Of a DNA stretch of 48,458 nt, positions 20,680-27,581 are shown piece by piece. Below the pieces are notes generated by a model. The model saw only the letters and a list, made by a program, of their open reading frames with translations. It had not been told where the DNA came from and searched no databases. How positions within the stretch are numbered: position 1 is the first letter of the stretch; every line of letters starts with the position of its first letter. The DNA is from Corynebacterium minutissimum (lineage in GTDB: Bacteria; Actinomycetota; Actinomycetes; Mycobacteriales; Mycobacteriaceae), in NCBI RefSeq assembly GCF_000805675.1, contig NZ_JSEF01000019.1, positions 1 through 48,458 of the forward strand, in the 5' to 3' direction. The position numbers and the translations under genes are program-made.

Positions 20680-21678
20680 TTAGGGTACTAGAAGCTCGCG
20701 GCAGGCGTAACGGTGGCGATGCTGCTCAATAAAGCCAAGCTTCTCGTACAGCCTGATACCCGCGGTATTGTCCGAGATCACCTGCAAGTATGCCTTCTGC
20801 GCGCCGTTGTCTTTGCCCCACGCGAGCATGTGTGCGCCCAAAGCAGTGCCCAGTCCCTTGCGCCGCCAACCCTCAGCCACTTCGACGGCGGAATAGCCCA
20901 GCCACACCGTGCCATCGCCGGATTCGGTGAGCGTGCCGCGCGTAATCGCAATGGTCTCGCCCGTATCAGAGAGCAGCCGACCAAAGCCCATCGTGCCCTC
21001 AATGTGGCTGCGCAGATACTCCAGCGCGAGCGGCGGGAGCGCCTGGCCGCGGAAATGATACAGGTCAAGCCAGGCATCATCGGGCTGCTCATCGATGACA
21101 AAGTGGACGTCGGAAAGCTCCGGCAGATCCTCGAGGTTCCGGACCATGACCAGGATCTCTGGCTCCAAGCACCACCCATCCGGCTCGGCTTCAACGAGCT
21201 TCTCGGCGGACTTCCCGATGCGCTCCGGGATGGCCAAGCGCGTCGGCAGCCCGTGGCGGTCGTAGAAAGCGTCGATTTCCGCAATGGGTACAGGCAGGAA
21301 ACCTGCAGACGGGCCGAGTGGCACCGCCGAGTTGGAACGGCCCGTGACGCCATCGCCCGCGCGCATGAGCCACTGCCCATCAGAGGTCCACGCATGTTCC
21401 TTGCCGGGAAAGGCAGCCGCAGTGGCGACTTCGACGGCGCGGATATCGGAGTTGCGTACCGTGCGCGGCGAGAGGCGTTTAATAATCTTCAGCTGCTCCG
21501 GCGGAATCTCCACGGCGTCGAGCGACGACGGGTAGCCGCCCACCTCCTGCGGGCGGATGATCAGCGGATCAAGGCTCAATACATGGCCAATCACGTCGCT
21601 GTGCACGTCACCGAAATCGCGCCGGGCCACCACGCGCTCGCCCACGGAGACGTCATCGGAGCGGAAGATGCGGGACAT
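20680..21678 (-). CDS. GNAT acetyltransferase, N-acetylglutamate synthase Cg3035 type
   Basis: A 332-residue two-domain protein. The N-terminal 60 residues look like a small beta-barrel (GERVVARRDFG, IGHVLSLDPLIIR), the middle is family-specific, and the C-terminal GNAT domain (about 235-330) has the acetyl-CoA loop EGWRRKGLGTALGAHML and the NTAGIRLYEKLGF motif. The C. glutamicum homologue Cg3035 has been described as an unusual N-acetylglutamate synthase for arginine synthesis, and the xthA-def neighbourhood agrees with the Rv0428c locus of M. tuberculosis. The start ATG 21678 overlaps the def stop (TAATG). The specific activity rests on family resemblance. Confidence 0.75.
   Translation of the reverse strand: MSRIFRSDDVSVGERVVARRDFGDVHSDVIGHVLSLDPLIIRPQEVGGYPSSLDAVEIPPEQLKIIKRLSPRTVRNSDIRAVEVATAAAFPGKEHAWTSDGQWLMRAGDGVTGRSNSAVPLGPSAGFLPVPIAEIDAFYDRHGLPTRLAIPERIGKSAEKLVEAEPDGWCLEPEILVMVRNLEDLPELSDVHFVIDEQPDDAWLDLYHFRGQALPPLALEYLRSHIEGTMGFGRLLSDTGETIAITRGTLTESGDGTVWLGYSAVEVAEGWRRKGLGTALGAHMLAWGKDNGAQKAYLQVISDNTAGIRLYEKLGFIEQHRHRYACRELLVP
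20682..20687 (-). promoter_or_regulatory. -10-like hexamer for leaderless xthA
   Basis: TACCCT on the minus strand (20687-20682), 7 nt before the xthA ATG. It overlaps the stop codon of the acetyltransferase gene. Confidence 0.4.
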
Positions 21679-22292
21679 TAGTCGTCGTGTCCGAAGGGGT
21701 CCTCGTCCTCGCCCGGCAACCAGGTGAGGCCGGCTTCAGTCCAGCCGTTGCGCTTAATGGTCTTCTTGGCCTGGCGTTTGTAGCGGCCGGTGAGAACGTC
21801 GGTATAGACAAAGCCGTCGAGGTGGCCGGTCTCGTGCTGCAGCATGCGGGCGAAGAAACCGTAACCTTCGATGGAGATGTCCTCGCCCTTCTCGTTCTTG
21901 CCAGTGACGCGCGCCCAGTCCGCACGGCCGGTGGGAAAGCCCTCACCCGGAACGGAGAGGCAACCTTCGTCGTCGGAGCCGTCATCGGCGGGCATGGTCT
22001 CCGGAATCTCGGAGGTTTCCAGTACCGGGTTGATGACGCAGCCGCGGCGCATGCCGCCCTCGGGTAGTTCGGTGCCGTCAGGCCCGTCAGTGTCGGGGCA
22101 GTGGTAGACAAAGAGGCGCTTGTTCACGCCAATCTGATTGGCGGCCAGGCCCACGCCGTGCGCGGCATCCATGGTCTCGTGCATGTCCGCGATGAGCTCC
22201 TGCAGCTCGGGCGAATCGATGGCTTCGGTCACCGGCTCGGTCGGGTTGTGAAGGACCGGGTCGCCGTGGATAACGATGGGACGAATAGTCAT
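21678..22292 (-). CDS. def: peptide deformylase
   Basis: A 204-residue iron/zinc enzyme that removes formyl from nascent protein N-termini. All three motifs are present: [10 protein letters not shown] (47-55), EGCLSVPG with metal ligand Cys111, and QHETGHLDG with His153, Glu154 and His157 (Gly156 stands where Asp is common, QHExDHL). I chose ATG 22292 ([14 protein letters not shown]), the family start; the open frame from 22412 is an N-terminal artefact running through the divergent gene. TAAACT lies 7 nt upstream, so translation is probably leaderless. Confidence 0.94.
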   Translation of the reverse strand: MTIRPIVIHGDPVLHNPTEPVTEAIDSPELQELIADMHETMDAAHGVGLAANQIGVNKRLFVYHCPDTDGPDGTELPEGGMRRGCVINPVLETSEIPETMPADDGSDDEGCLSVPGEGFPTGRADWARVTGKNEKGEDISIEGYGFFARMLQHETGHLDGFVYTDVLTGRYKRQAKKTIKRNGWTEAGLTWLPGEDEDPFGHDD

Positions 22293-22308
22293 GACATACA
22301 GTTTAAGC
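22293..22308. promoter_or_regulatory. 16-bp divergent leaderless promoter pair for def and the DUF3263 gene
   Basis: The two ATG codons are separated by only 16 bp. The plus-strand -10-like TACAGT (22297-22302) is 6 nt before ATG 22309, and the minus-strand -10-like TAAACT (22305-22300) is 7 nt before the def ATG at 22292. The two hexamers overlap by three bases, so the polymerases should compete. Confidence 0.55.
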
Positions 22309-22560
22309 ATGCAGTCCCTGTCAGACCTAGACGCCGCCATTTTGGAGTTCGAGTCCCACGCCCCGCGCGATATCGGCGCCAAGGAGGAGGCTATCCGCAC
22401 ACAGCTGGACATCTCGCCGGTGCGTTATCACCAACGTCTCAACGTGCTTCTCGACGTCCCCGCGGCCCACTCTTCCTACCCCCTCCTCGTTACCCGCCTG
22501 CGCCGGCTTCGCGACGCCCGCGAGGACGTCCGCCGCGCTGCCCGCGCTACTGGCGACTAG
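22309..22560 (+). CDS. DUF3263 protein, small helix-turn-helix-like protein
   Basis: An 83-residue protein. The body ([33 protein letters not shown]) resembles a sigma-70 region 4-like helix-turn-helix, and the family (Rv0430 in M. tuberculosis) is always small and sits divergent from def. No function is established. I chose ATG 22309 from the -10 spacing and because the upstream codons in the frame from 22276 belong to the def start region. Confidence 0.75.
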   Translation: MQSLSDLDAAILEFESHAPRDIGAKEEAIRTQLDISPVRYHQRLNVLLDVPAAHSSYPLLVTRLRRLRDAREDVRRAARATGD

Positions 22561-22604
22561 GCACGCCACGCGTGGCAATGCGCCGCACCAGCACAACTGG
22601 CTAC

Positions 22605-22610
22605 TAGAGT
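22605..22610 (+). promoter_or_regulatory. -10-like hexamer for leaderless LytR_C gene
   Basis: TAGAGT ends 7 nt before GTG 22618; no ribosome site precedes that codon. Confidence 0.4.
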
Positions 22611-22617
22611 TTCCTGT

Positions 22618-23367
22618 GTGACTAATGTGAATCCGGAAAACTCTGCTTCGCCCGCTTCCTCCGCTGCGCCTGCGCCCAAGCTGCCCGTGCGTGGCCTCGC
22701 GATGGTGCTCATCGCCGTGGCTGTCATGCTCGGCATGTGGGGGCTCTACGCCATGACCTCTGATAAGTCCGAGAATGTCGCCTCCGAGGGTGCCAACGAC
22801 GCCGCAGTCACCGGCCCCGCCAACGGCGGTGCCGAAGGCGAGAACCAAGGCGGCGCGGCCAGTGGTCAGAAGAATGCTGCCGAGAGCGGCAACACCGCTG
22901 ACGGTGCTGATACCGCCGACGGTGCGAACCGTGCTGAGGGCGCGGACCGCGCAGAAGGCGCAGATAAGGCTGCCGATGATGCCAAGGCAGGCGAGGATGC
23001 TGAAGCCGGTAACCGCGCGGAGGGAGGTGCTGCCCCTGACCGTCAGCAGGCAGATATCCCGGTCAACGTCTATAACAACTCCGGCCGCGCCAACTACGCC
23101 GCCGACGAGGCTGAGCGCCTTAAGTCCGAGAAGTTCAACGTCTCTGAAGTGGGCAACCTGAGCGGTGACGTTCTCGTCGCACCGCAGACCGCCATTTACT
23201 TCCCGGAGGGCGACGCCGCAGCAGAGAACCTAGCCAAGGAACTGGCAGCCCAGTACTACGGTGGCAACGTTCCGGGCGGTGCCATCGCGCCGTACCCGGC
23301 CGAGCTGACCGGCGACTACACCAAGGGTGACGCTGTCGTCGTGGTCCTCGCTGTTCCGCAGGCCTAA
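22618..23367 (+). CDS. LytR_C-domain envelope protein (Rv0431-like)
   Basis: A 249-residue single-pass membrane protein. A short Ala/Pro/Ser-rich cytoplasmic tail, one helix at about 27-46, then about 95 residues of Ala/Gly/Asp/Glu low complexity with near repeats of GADRAEGA type, and a C-terminal LytR_C domain (about 145-249) starting IPVNVYNNSGRANYA. The C-terminal domain is found in proteins acting near wall ligation, and Rv0431 (VirR) of M. tuberculosis, in the same gene order, affects vesicle release. The role here is inferred from position and domain. The start is GTG 22618, the only start consistent with the leaderless hexamer upstream. Confidence 0.75.
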   Translation: MTNVNPENSASPASSAAPAPKLPVRGLAMVLIAVAVMLGMWGLYAMTSDKSENVASEGANDAAVTGPANGGAEGENQGGAASGQKNAAESGNTADGADTADGANRAEGADRAEGADKAADDAKAGEDAEAGNRAEGGAAPDRQQADIPVNVYNNSGRANYAADEAERLKSEKFNVSEVGNLSGDVLVAPQTAIYFPEGDAAAENLAKELAAQYYGGNVPGGAIAPYPAELTGDYTKGDAVVVVLAVPQA

Positions 23368-23403
23368 GGAATAAAAACTTATTAGATTCATCCACCTGAC
23401 AGA

Positions 23404-23409
23404 TACGAT
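23404..23409 (+). promoter_or_regulatory. -10-like hexamer for leaderless gcs2 gene
   Basis: TACGAT lies 6 nt before GTG 23416. No ribosome site is visible. Confidence 0.4.
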
Positions 23410-23415
23410 AGACAG

Positions 23416-24561
23416 GTGAATATTCCGGAAGAGAAGTTCGCCCGCTCCTCTGAGCCCACGCTCGGGGTCGAGTGGGAGGTAGCACTCGTTGACCCAGTGA
23501 CCTGGGATCTCGTACCGCGTGGTGCCGAGCTTATTGATGCCGTCCGTGCCTCCCACCCCGACATCCACTTGGAGAAGGAATTCCTCCAGAACACCGTGGA
23601 GCTCGTCACCGGGGTATGCGCAACGGTTCCGGAGGCGATGAGGGACTTGGAGGCGTCGCTAAGCGCAGTGCGTGACGCGGCCGACGCCATGGACGTCCGC
23701 CTCTGGGCCTCCGGCGGGCACCCCTTTACGGACTTCCGGAAGAACCCGGTGTCCGATAAGCCCGCCTATTCCGAAATCATCAACCGTACCCAGTATTGGG
23801 GGCAGCAGATGCTGCTGTGGGGCACGCACGTGCACGTGGGTATTCGCCACGAGGACCGCGTGTGGCCCATCATCAACGCCTTGATGACGAAGTACCCGCA
23901 CTTGTTGGCGATTTCTGCCTGCTCCCCGGCATGGGAGGGGCTCGACACTGGCTACGCCTCCAACCGCACTATGTTGTACCAGCAGCTGCCCACCGCGGGC
24001 ATGCCCTACCAATTTGAAGACTGGGCGCAGTGGCAGTCCTACATGCGGGACCAGGCCATTTCGGGAGTCATTAACCACACGGGCTCGATGCATTTCGATA
24101 TCCGTCCGGCCTCGAAGTGGGGCACGGTGGAGGTGCGCATTTCCGACGCCACCTCCAACCTCCGCGAGCTCTCCGCCATCGTGGCGCTCACGCACTGCCT
24201 CGTCATCTACTACGACCGTCTGCTCGATGCCGGTGAGCAGCTTCCCACCCTCCAGCCGTGGCACGTGGCGGAGAACAAGTGGCGAGGCGCGCGCTATGGC
24301 ATGGACGCGTTGGTCATCACCTCACGTGCGACGGATGAGCGCTGGGTCAAAGACGAGCTAGCGGATCTGCTGGTGGAGCTGGCCCCGCTTTCTGAAGAGC
24401 TCGGCTGCGCCAAGGAGCTGCAGCTGGTGCAGGAAATCATCGACAGCGGGGCGGGCTATGAGCGCCAGCGCCGCCTGTATCAGGAGACCGGAAGCTGGCA
24501 GAAGGTGGTTAAGGCCACCGCGGACGAGATGGAGCAGCTGCTGCCGCTGGCTGAGGACTAA
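23416..24561 (+). CDS. glutamate-cysteine ligase-like carboxylate-amine ligase (GCS2/YbdK family)
   Basis: A 381-residue ATP-grasp-related ligase of the GCS2 family, homologous to E. coli YbdK and M. tuberculosis Rv0433. Family landmarks: [13 protein letters not shown] at the start (metal and glutamate binding acids), [14 protein letters not shown], the WGTHVHVGI motif, and [18 protein letters not shown]. These enzymes join glutamate to an amine such as cysteine; corynebacteria make mycothiol rather than much glutathione, so the real substrate is open. The last 19 codons lie in a 76-bp segment that is repeated 534 bp downstream. The stop TAA 24559-24561 would overlap the stop of the convergent GT87 gene in the ancestral arrangement. 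Confidence 0.82.
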   Translation: MNIPEEKFARSSEPTLGVEWEVALVDPVTWDLVPRGAELIDAVRASHPDIHLEKEFLQNTVELVTGVCATVPEAMRDLEASLSAVRDAADAMDVRLWASGGHPFTDFRKNPVSDKPAYSEIINRTQYWGQQMLLWGTHVHVGIRHEDRVWPIINALMTKYPHLLAISACSPAWEGLDTGYASNRTMLYQQLPTAGMPYQFEDWAQWQSYMRDQAISGVINHTGSMHFDIRPASKWGTVEVRISDATSNLRELSAIVALTHCLVIYYDRLLDAGEQLPTLQPWHVAENKWRGARYGMDALVITSRATDERWVKDELADLLVELAPLSEELGCAKELQLVQEIIDSGAGYERQRRLYQETGSWQKVVKATADEMEQLLPLAED

Positions 24562-24582
24562 GCCTTCGACGCCGGAACCGCC
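24507..24582. repeat. 76-bp direct repeat, left copy (end of gcs2)
   Basis: Matches 25041-25116 at an offset of 534 bp with two differences (24516 C vs G, 24579 C vs T). It holds the last codons and stop of gcs2 and, on the other strand, bases equal to the last codons of the GT87 gene. Confidence 0.93.
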
Positions 24583-24584
24583 GA

Positions 24585-24686
24585 CCTGACTTAGGTCTTG
24601 GGTGGGTGAGCAACGTGACTCTTGACACTGCTACCTGGTGGTTTTCGGCGATGGGGTGGGATTGTTCCGCACTAAATTGACCTAAG
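24585..24686. repeat. 102-bp intergenic repeat, copy 1, with inverted ends
   Basis: Identical to 24936-25037 except at 24680 (A vs G). The ends are inverted: CTTAGGTC (24590-24597) and GACCTAAG (24679-24686). No open frame of note. It has the look of a small non-autonomous element or element end. Confidence 0.92.
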
Positions 24687-24693
24687 GCGGGAG

Positions 24694-24818
24694 GGCGTTT
24701 TGTAAAAGGCATCTGGCAAAGGGCATCTTTGGGTCTAAAAACGCCATCTGCAATGAGTAAATGGCGTTTTCAGCCGTGAAAACGCCTTATGACTGATGCC
24801 TTTTGTCAGACGCCTTTT
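24694..24818. repeat. palindromic core between the two 102-bp repeats
   Basis: A 24-bp inverted repeat (24704-24727 with 24795-24818; 3 mismatches) encloses a perfect 10-bp hairpin, GGCGTTTTCA (24763-24772) with TGAAAACGCC (24777-24786), loop GCCG. GGCGTTTT and AAAACGCC alternate four times (24694, 24738, 24763, 24779). As plus-strand RNA two of the three mismatches become G-U pairs. It could be a structured RNA, a protein-binding cruciform or a MITE core. The rest of the segment (24819-24935) shows no gene. Confidence 0.8.
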
Positions 24819-24935
24819 GTAAGATGCTTCCAGCATGTCGATGAAGGGATGCAGACGTTGCGCATTGCGAGGGGAGCGAAGAGGTAATCCGTTTGGGAAG
24901 AGACGTGCAGTGCTCTACGGAAACGGTCATTGTGG

Positions 24936-25037
24936 CCTGACTTAGGTCTTGGGTGGGTGAGCAACGTGACTCTTGACACTGCTACCTGGTGGTTTTCGGC
25001 GATGGGGTGGGATTGTTCCGCACTAAATTGGCCTAAG
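24936..25037. repeat. 102-bp intergenic repeat, copy 2, with inverted ends
   Basis: Second copy of the element at 24585-24686. Its inverted ends are GACTTAGG (24939-24946) and CCTAAGTC (25032-25039). It ends within 4 bp of the right copy of the 76-bp repeat. Confidence 0.92.
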
Positions 25038-25040
25038 TCC

Positions 25041-25116
25041 GGTTAAGGCGACCGCGGACGAGATGGAGCAGCTGCTGCCGCTGGCTGAGGACTAAGCCTT
25101 CGACGCCGGAACTGCC
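25041..25116. repeat. 76-bp direct repeat, right copy (end of the GT87 gene)
   Basis: Second copy of 24507-24582. On the minus strand it carries the last eight codons and stop of the GT87 gene (TAG 25094-25092). On the plus strand it keeps an orphan copy of the last gcs2 codons. Confidence 0.93.
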
Positions 25117-26330
25117 GTGCCGGCCTTCGGGCGCGGGGCGATGAAGCCCCACAGGGCGTAGCCGGCAATGAAGAGGATGCAGGACAGCGTCCACAGGGAC
25201 GTGGCCCACGGCTGGAAGGACGTCATCGAGTCGAGGTTGGCTGAGGACATGGAGAACCACACCGGCACCGACATGAAGGGCAAGGACACCACGAAGAGCG
25301 CAGCCAGCGCCGCAAGGGCGGCGAGCTGCTCGCCGAACTTACCGCTAACGCGCTTGCCCACCGCTTGGTTGACGGCCACGAAAACCATAATCACAAACGG
25401 GATGGTCCACACGAAGTGGTGGTACCACGAGAAGGGCGAGACCAAGCAGGTGCTAATACCCGTCAGCGCGAAGGCGGCAGTACGGTTGCCGCGCTTGTAT
25501 GCAGTGCGCAGTGCCAGGCACGTGAGCACGAAGATGACCAAGACTGCTAGCAGCCACAGGATTCCGCCGTCGATGCCCCACAAGCGGAACATGAGCGAGC
25601 GCAGCGACTTTGCGCCAGGGTTGGCATGTTCGCCGACGCGCGAGGAATTGAACATGGCGTCGGTCCAGAAATTCATGGCATCCGGCACAAAGATGAAGCC
25701 GAGAACCACGGTGACCAGGAAGGTCACGACGGAGCCCACAGCGGCCCACCAGCGCTTCTCAAAGAGCAATGCCAGCCCCATGTAGGCCGGCGTGAGCTTG
25801 ATACCCGCTGCCAGACCGATACCGATGCCGGGCAGACGGCGCTTCAGCGGCAAGAAATCTAGGGCCACGAGGAACATCAGGAAGACATTGACCTGGCCGT
25901 AGTACAGGGAGCCATGCATCGTTTCATTCGCCGGCGTCAGCGCAGTGAGCAACACCGCGACAAGAATGGCCGCAGGCGTGAGCTTTACGCCGCGTTCGCG
26001 GAAAATCATCACCACGATGGCTAGGACTGCCAGGAACATCAAGGTCGGCCAGAGGATGGTCAGAGCATCTTTGCTGAAGAACGGCAGGACCTGGAAAAGA
26101 ATGCCCGCAAACGGCGGGTAGGTGAAGGGGAACTCGTAGATATAAGGGGCGTCGTATAGCAGCCCGCCCGCGTTGAGGTCCTCGCCCGCCATGCGGTAAA
26201 TAGCCAGGTCGAAGGGGAGGATGAACGTGAATGCCTTGTGGCCGTCGAACTGGATAATACGGTAGACCATCACCGCAATCCCCAGCGCGAGGACAGCGCA
26301 GATCGTCGGGATGCCCTGCAGCTTCTTCAC
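25092..26330 (-). CDS. GT87-family polyprenol-phosphate-mannose mannosyltransferase
   Basis: A 412-residue GT-C glycosyltransferase with about ten membrane segments. The first extracytoplasmic loop has FDLAIYRMAGEDL with the likely catalytic Asp41, and YYGQVNVFL carries the GQvN motif of GT87. Corynebacterial and mycobacterial members add alpha-1,2-mannose (or related residues) to lipomannan/lipoarabinomannan outside the membrane, using decaprenyl-phosphate sugar; exact linkage is not decidable here. GTG 26330 has GAGGAGA upstream. A -10-like TATATC/TATATA stretch lies near 26371. The 3' end falls in the right copy of the 76-bp duplication, so the protein end is intact despite the insertion. 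Confidence 0.78.
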   Translation of the reverse strand: MKKLQGIPTICAVLALGIAVMVYRIIQFDGHKAFTFILPFDLAIYRMAGEDLNAGGLLYDAPYIYEFPFTYPPFAGILFQVLPFFSKDALTILWPTLMFLAVLAIVVMIFRERGVKLTPAAILVAVLLTALTPANETMHGSLYYGQVNVFLMFLVALDFLPLKRRLPGIGIGLAAGIKLTPAYMGLALLFEKRWWAAVGSVVTFLVTVVLGFIFVPDAMNFWTDAMFNSSRVGEHANPGAKSLRSLMFRLWGIDGGILWLLAVLVIFVLTCLALRTAYKRGNRTAAFALTGISTCLVSPFSWYHHFVWTIPFVIMVFVAVNQAVGKRVSGKFGEQLAALAALAALFVVSLPFMSVPVWFSMSSANLDSMTSFQPWATSLWTLSCILFIAGYALWGFIAPRPKAGTAVPASKA

Positions 26331-26413
26331 GGAAATTCTCCTCAGACGATGAAATGTGTCTCTAGGAGGATATATGAGCAGTGCATCCTTAAAGGTGAGC
26401 GAACCACCGTTAA

Positions 26414-26794
26414 CTACTTTCGACGCATAGAACGCGTCGCCGGATGCTCGTTACGCGTCATCGAATCCGCCGTGCCGTAAAGGCCTTCACGTCGAGCAAT
26501 GCGAGTGGTTCGCTGCGCGGTGACCGGGCTGGTAATCATGGCAAAAAGCACGAGCAGGATGAGAACACCTAGGTCTCCGCGCTCCGCCACGCTGAAATCC
26601 TCTGAGCCGGTCACCTTGATGAGCGCGCCCAGAATGGTGAAGATAAGCCCGGTGGTTTGCGGCTTGGAAATGGCATGCACGCGCGCCATGGTGTCACTAA
26701 ACCGCGCGACGCCAATGGCGGCGGCCAGAATAAGGATGGAGCCGACCAGGATGAGGATGATCGAGAGGACATCGGAAATCAGTGCGTAACTCAT
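26414..26794 (-). CDS. mrpG: Mrp cation/proton antiporter subunit G
   Basis: A 126-residue small membrane subunit (three helices within 1-90) of the multi-subunit sodium/proton antiporter. It shows the family sequence AAAIGVARFSDTMARVHA. It is last in the mrpACDEFG operon; the start overlaps the mrpF stop as ATGA. The polar Arg-rich tail (about 95-126) is longer than in many homologues. A weak hairpin GGTG/CACC (26406-26392) beyond the stop may end the transcript. Confidence 0.92.
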   Translation of the reverse strand: MSYALISDVLSIILILVGSILILAAAIGVARFSDTMARVHAISKPQTTGLIFTILGALIKVTGSEDFSVAERGDLGVLILLVLFAMITSPVTAQRTTRIARREGLYGTADSMTRNEHPATRSMRRK

Positions 26795-27063
26795 GAATCC
26801 CTCTTCCTAAAGCGGGTAACAGACACCGTAGAGATAAAGCCCAGCAGTGCGACGACGAGCATGGCGTTGGATACCGTCGTGTCCAGTGTCCAGCAAATAT
26901 AGGTGGCCATGGCGCATTGGAACATGGCCACGAACCCGTCCATAGCAACCAGCCGGTCCAGCGAATTAGGGCCGACGACGATGCGCCACGTTGTGATGAG
27001 GAAGGCCACCACGAGGAAGCCGGCAGCCACCGTGAGCAGGATTTCATAAAGACCCGTATCCAT
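26791..27063 (-). CDS. mrpF: Mrp cation/proton antiporter subunit F
   Basis: A 90-residue subunit with three membrane helices, containing RIVVGPNSLDRLVAMD, the Mrp/MnhF signature with the Asp thought to take part in cation handling. It overlaps mrpE by 1 nt (TGATG) and mrpG by 4 nt. The full-length family size is about 90. Confidence 0.92.
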   Translation of the reverse strand: MDTGLYEILLTVAAGFLVVAFLITTWRIVVGPNSLDRLVAMDGFVAMFQCAMATYICWTLDTTVSNAMLVVALLGFISTVSVTRFRKRDS

Positions 27064-27581
27064 CAGGCGTGGCTCCTTTCAAAGATGGCAATCATGTCCG
27101 CCTCCAACTTGCGCACCGCGGCGATCTCGCGTTCAAGGTGGGCTTCGGAGTCGGCGTTGAGCAGATGGATGGTGAGCATGCGGTTAGCAATATCGATATC
27201 GGACACCGTCCCGCCCGGCTGCAGGTTGTAGAGGCTTACAGCCAGCGAGAGCACAAACTCATTCTCCACGCGCATGGGCAGTTTCACAATGGCGGTCTTG
27301 GGCACGGGCTGCGGGCGCACGGCCAGCCAGCCCACCTTGATGGAGGCCTCGAGCAGATCGACGAACCAGCCGGCGGCAAAGACAATGAGCTTGCCCCAGC
27401 TCACGGAAATTCCCTCGACGGGCATGGCCGGCAGCGGCAGCGCCAGCACGATGAACAGGCCCACCAGTAGCCCACCGACGAGGTTCGCTACGGTCACCTC
27501 GCCCATAAGTAGGCACCACATGACTACAATCCACACCACGAACCAGGGCCGGAAGCGGTGCTTGAAACCCGAGAGCCTCAT
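27063..27581 (-). CDS. mrpE: Mrp cation/proton antiporter subunit E
   Basis: A 172-residue subunit with N-terminal membrane helices (about 12-50) and a cytoplasmic C-terminal domain. The family piece ENEFVLSLAVSLYNLQPGGTVSDID is split by the Leu-Gln-Pro-Gly turn typical of MnhE. It overlaps the mrpD stop as ATGA. MrpE is needed for assembly of the complex. Confidence 0.9.
   Translation of the reverse strand: MRLSGFKHRFRPWFVVWIVVMWCLLMGEVTVANLVGGLLVGLFIVLALPLPAMPVEGISVSWGKLIVFAAGWFVDLLEASIKVGWLAVRPQPVPKTAIVKLPMRVENEFVLSLAVSLYNLQPGGTVSDIDIANRMLTIHLLNADSEAHLEREIAAVRKLEADMIAIFERSHA

Noticed and set aside
24562..25091. Insertion sequence with a transposase gene in the 24.6-25.1 kb region
   Set aside because: No open frame with transposase motifs exists there; only short repeats and palindromes are present.
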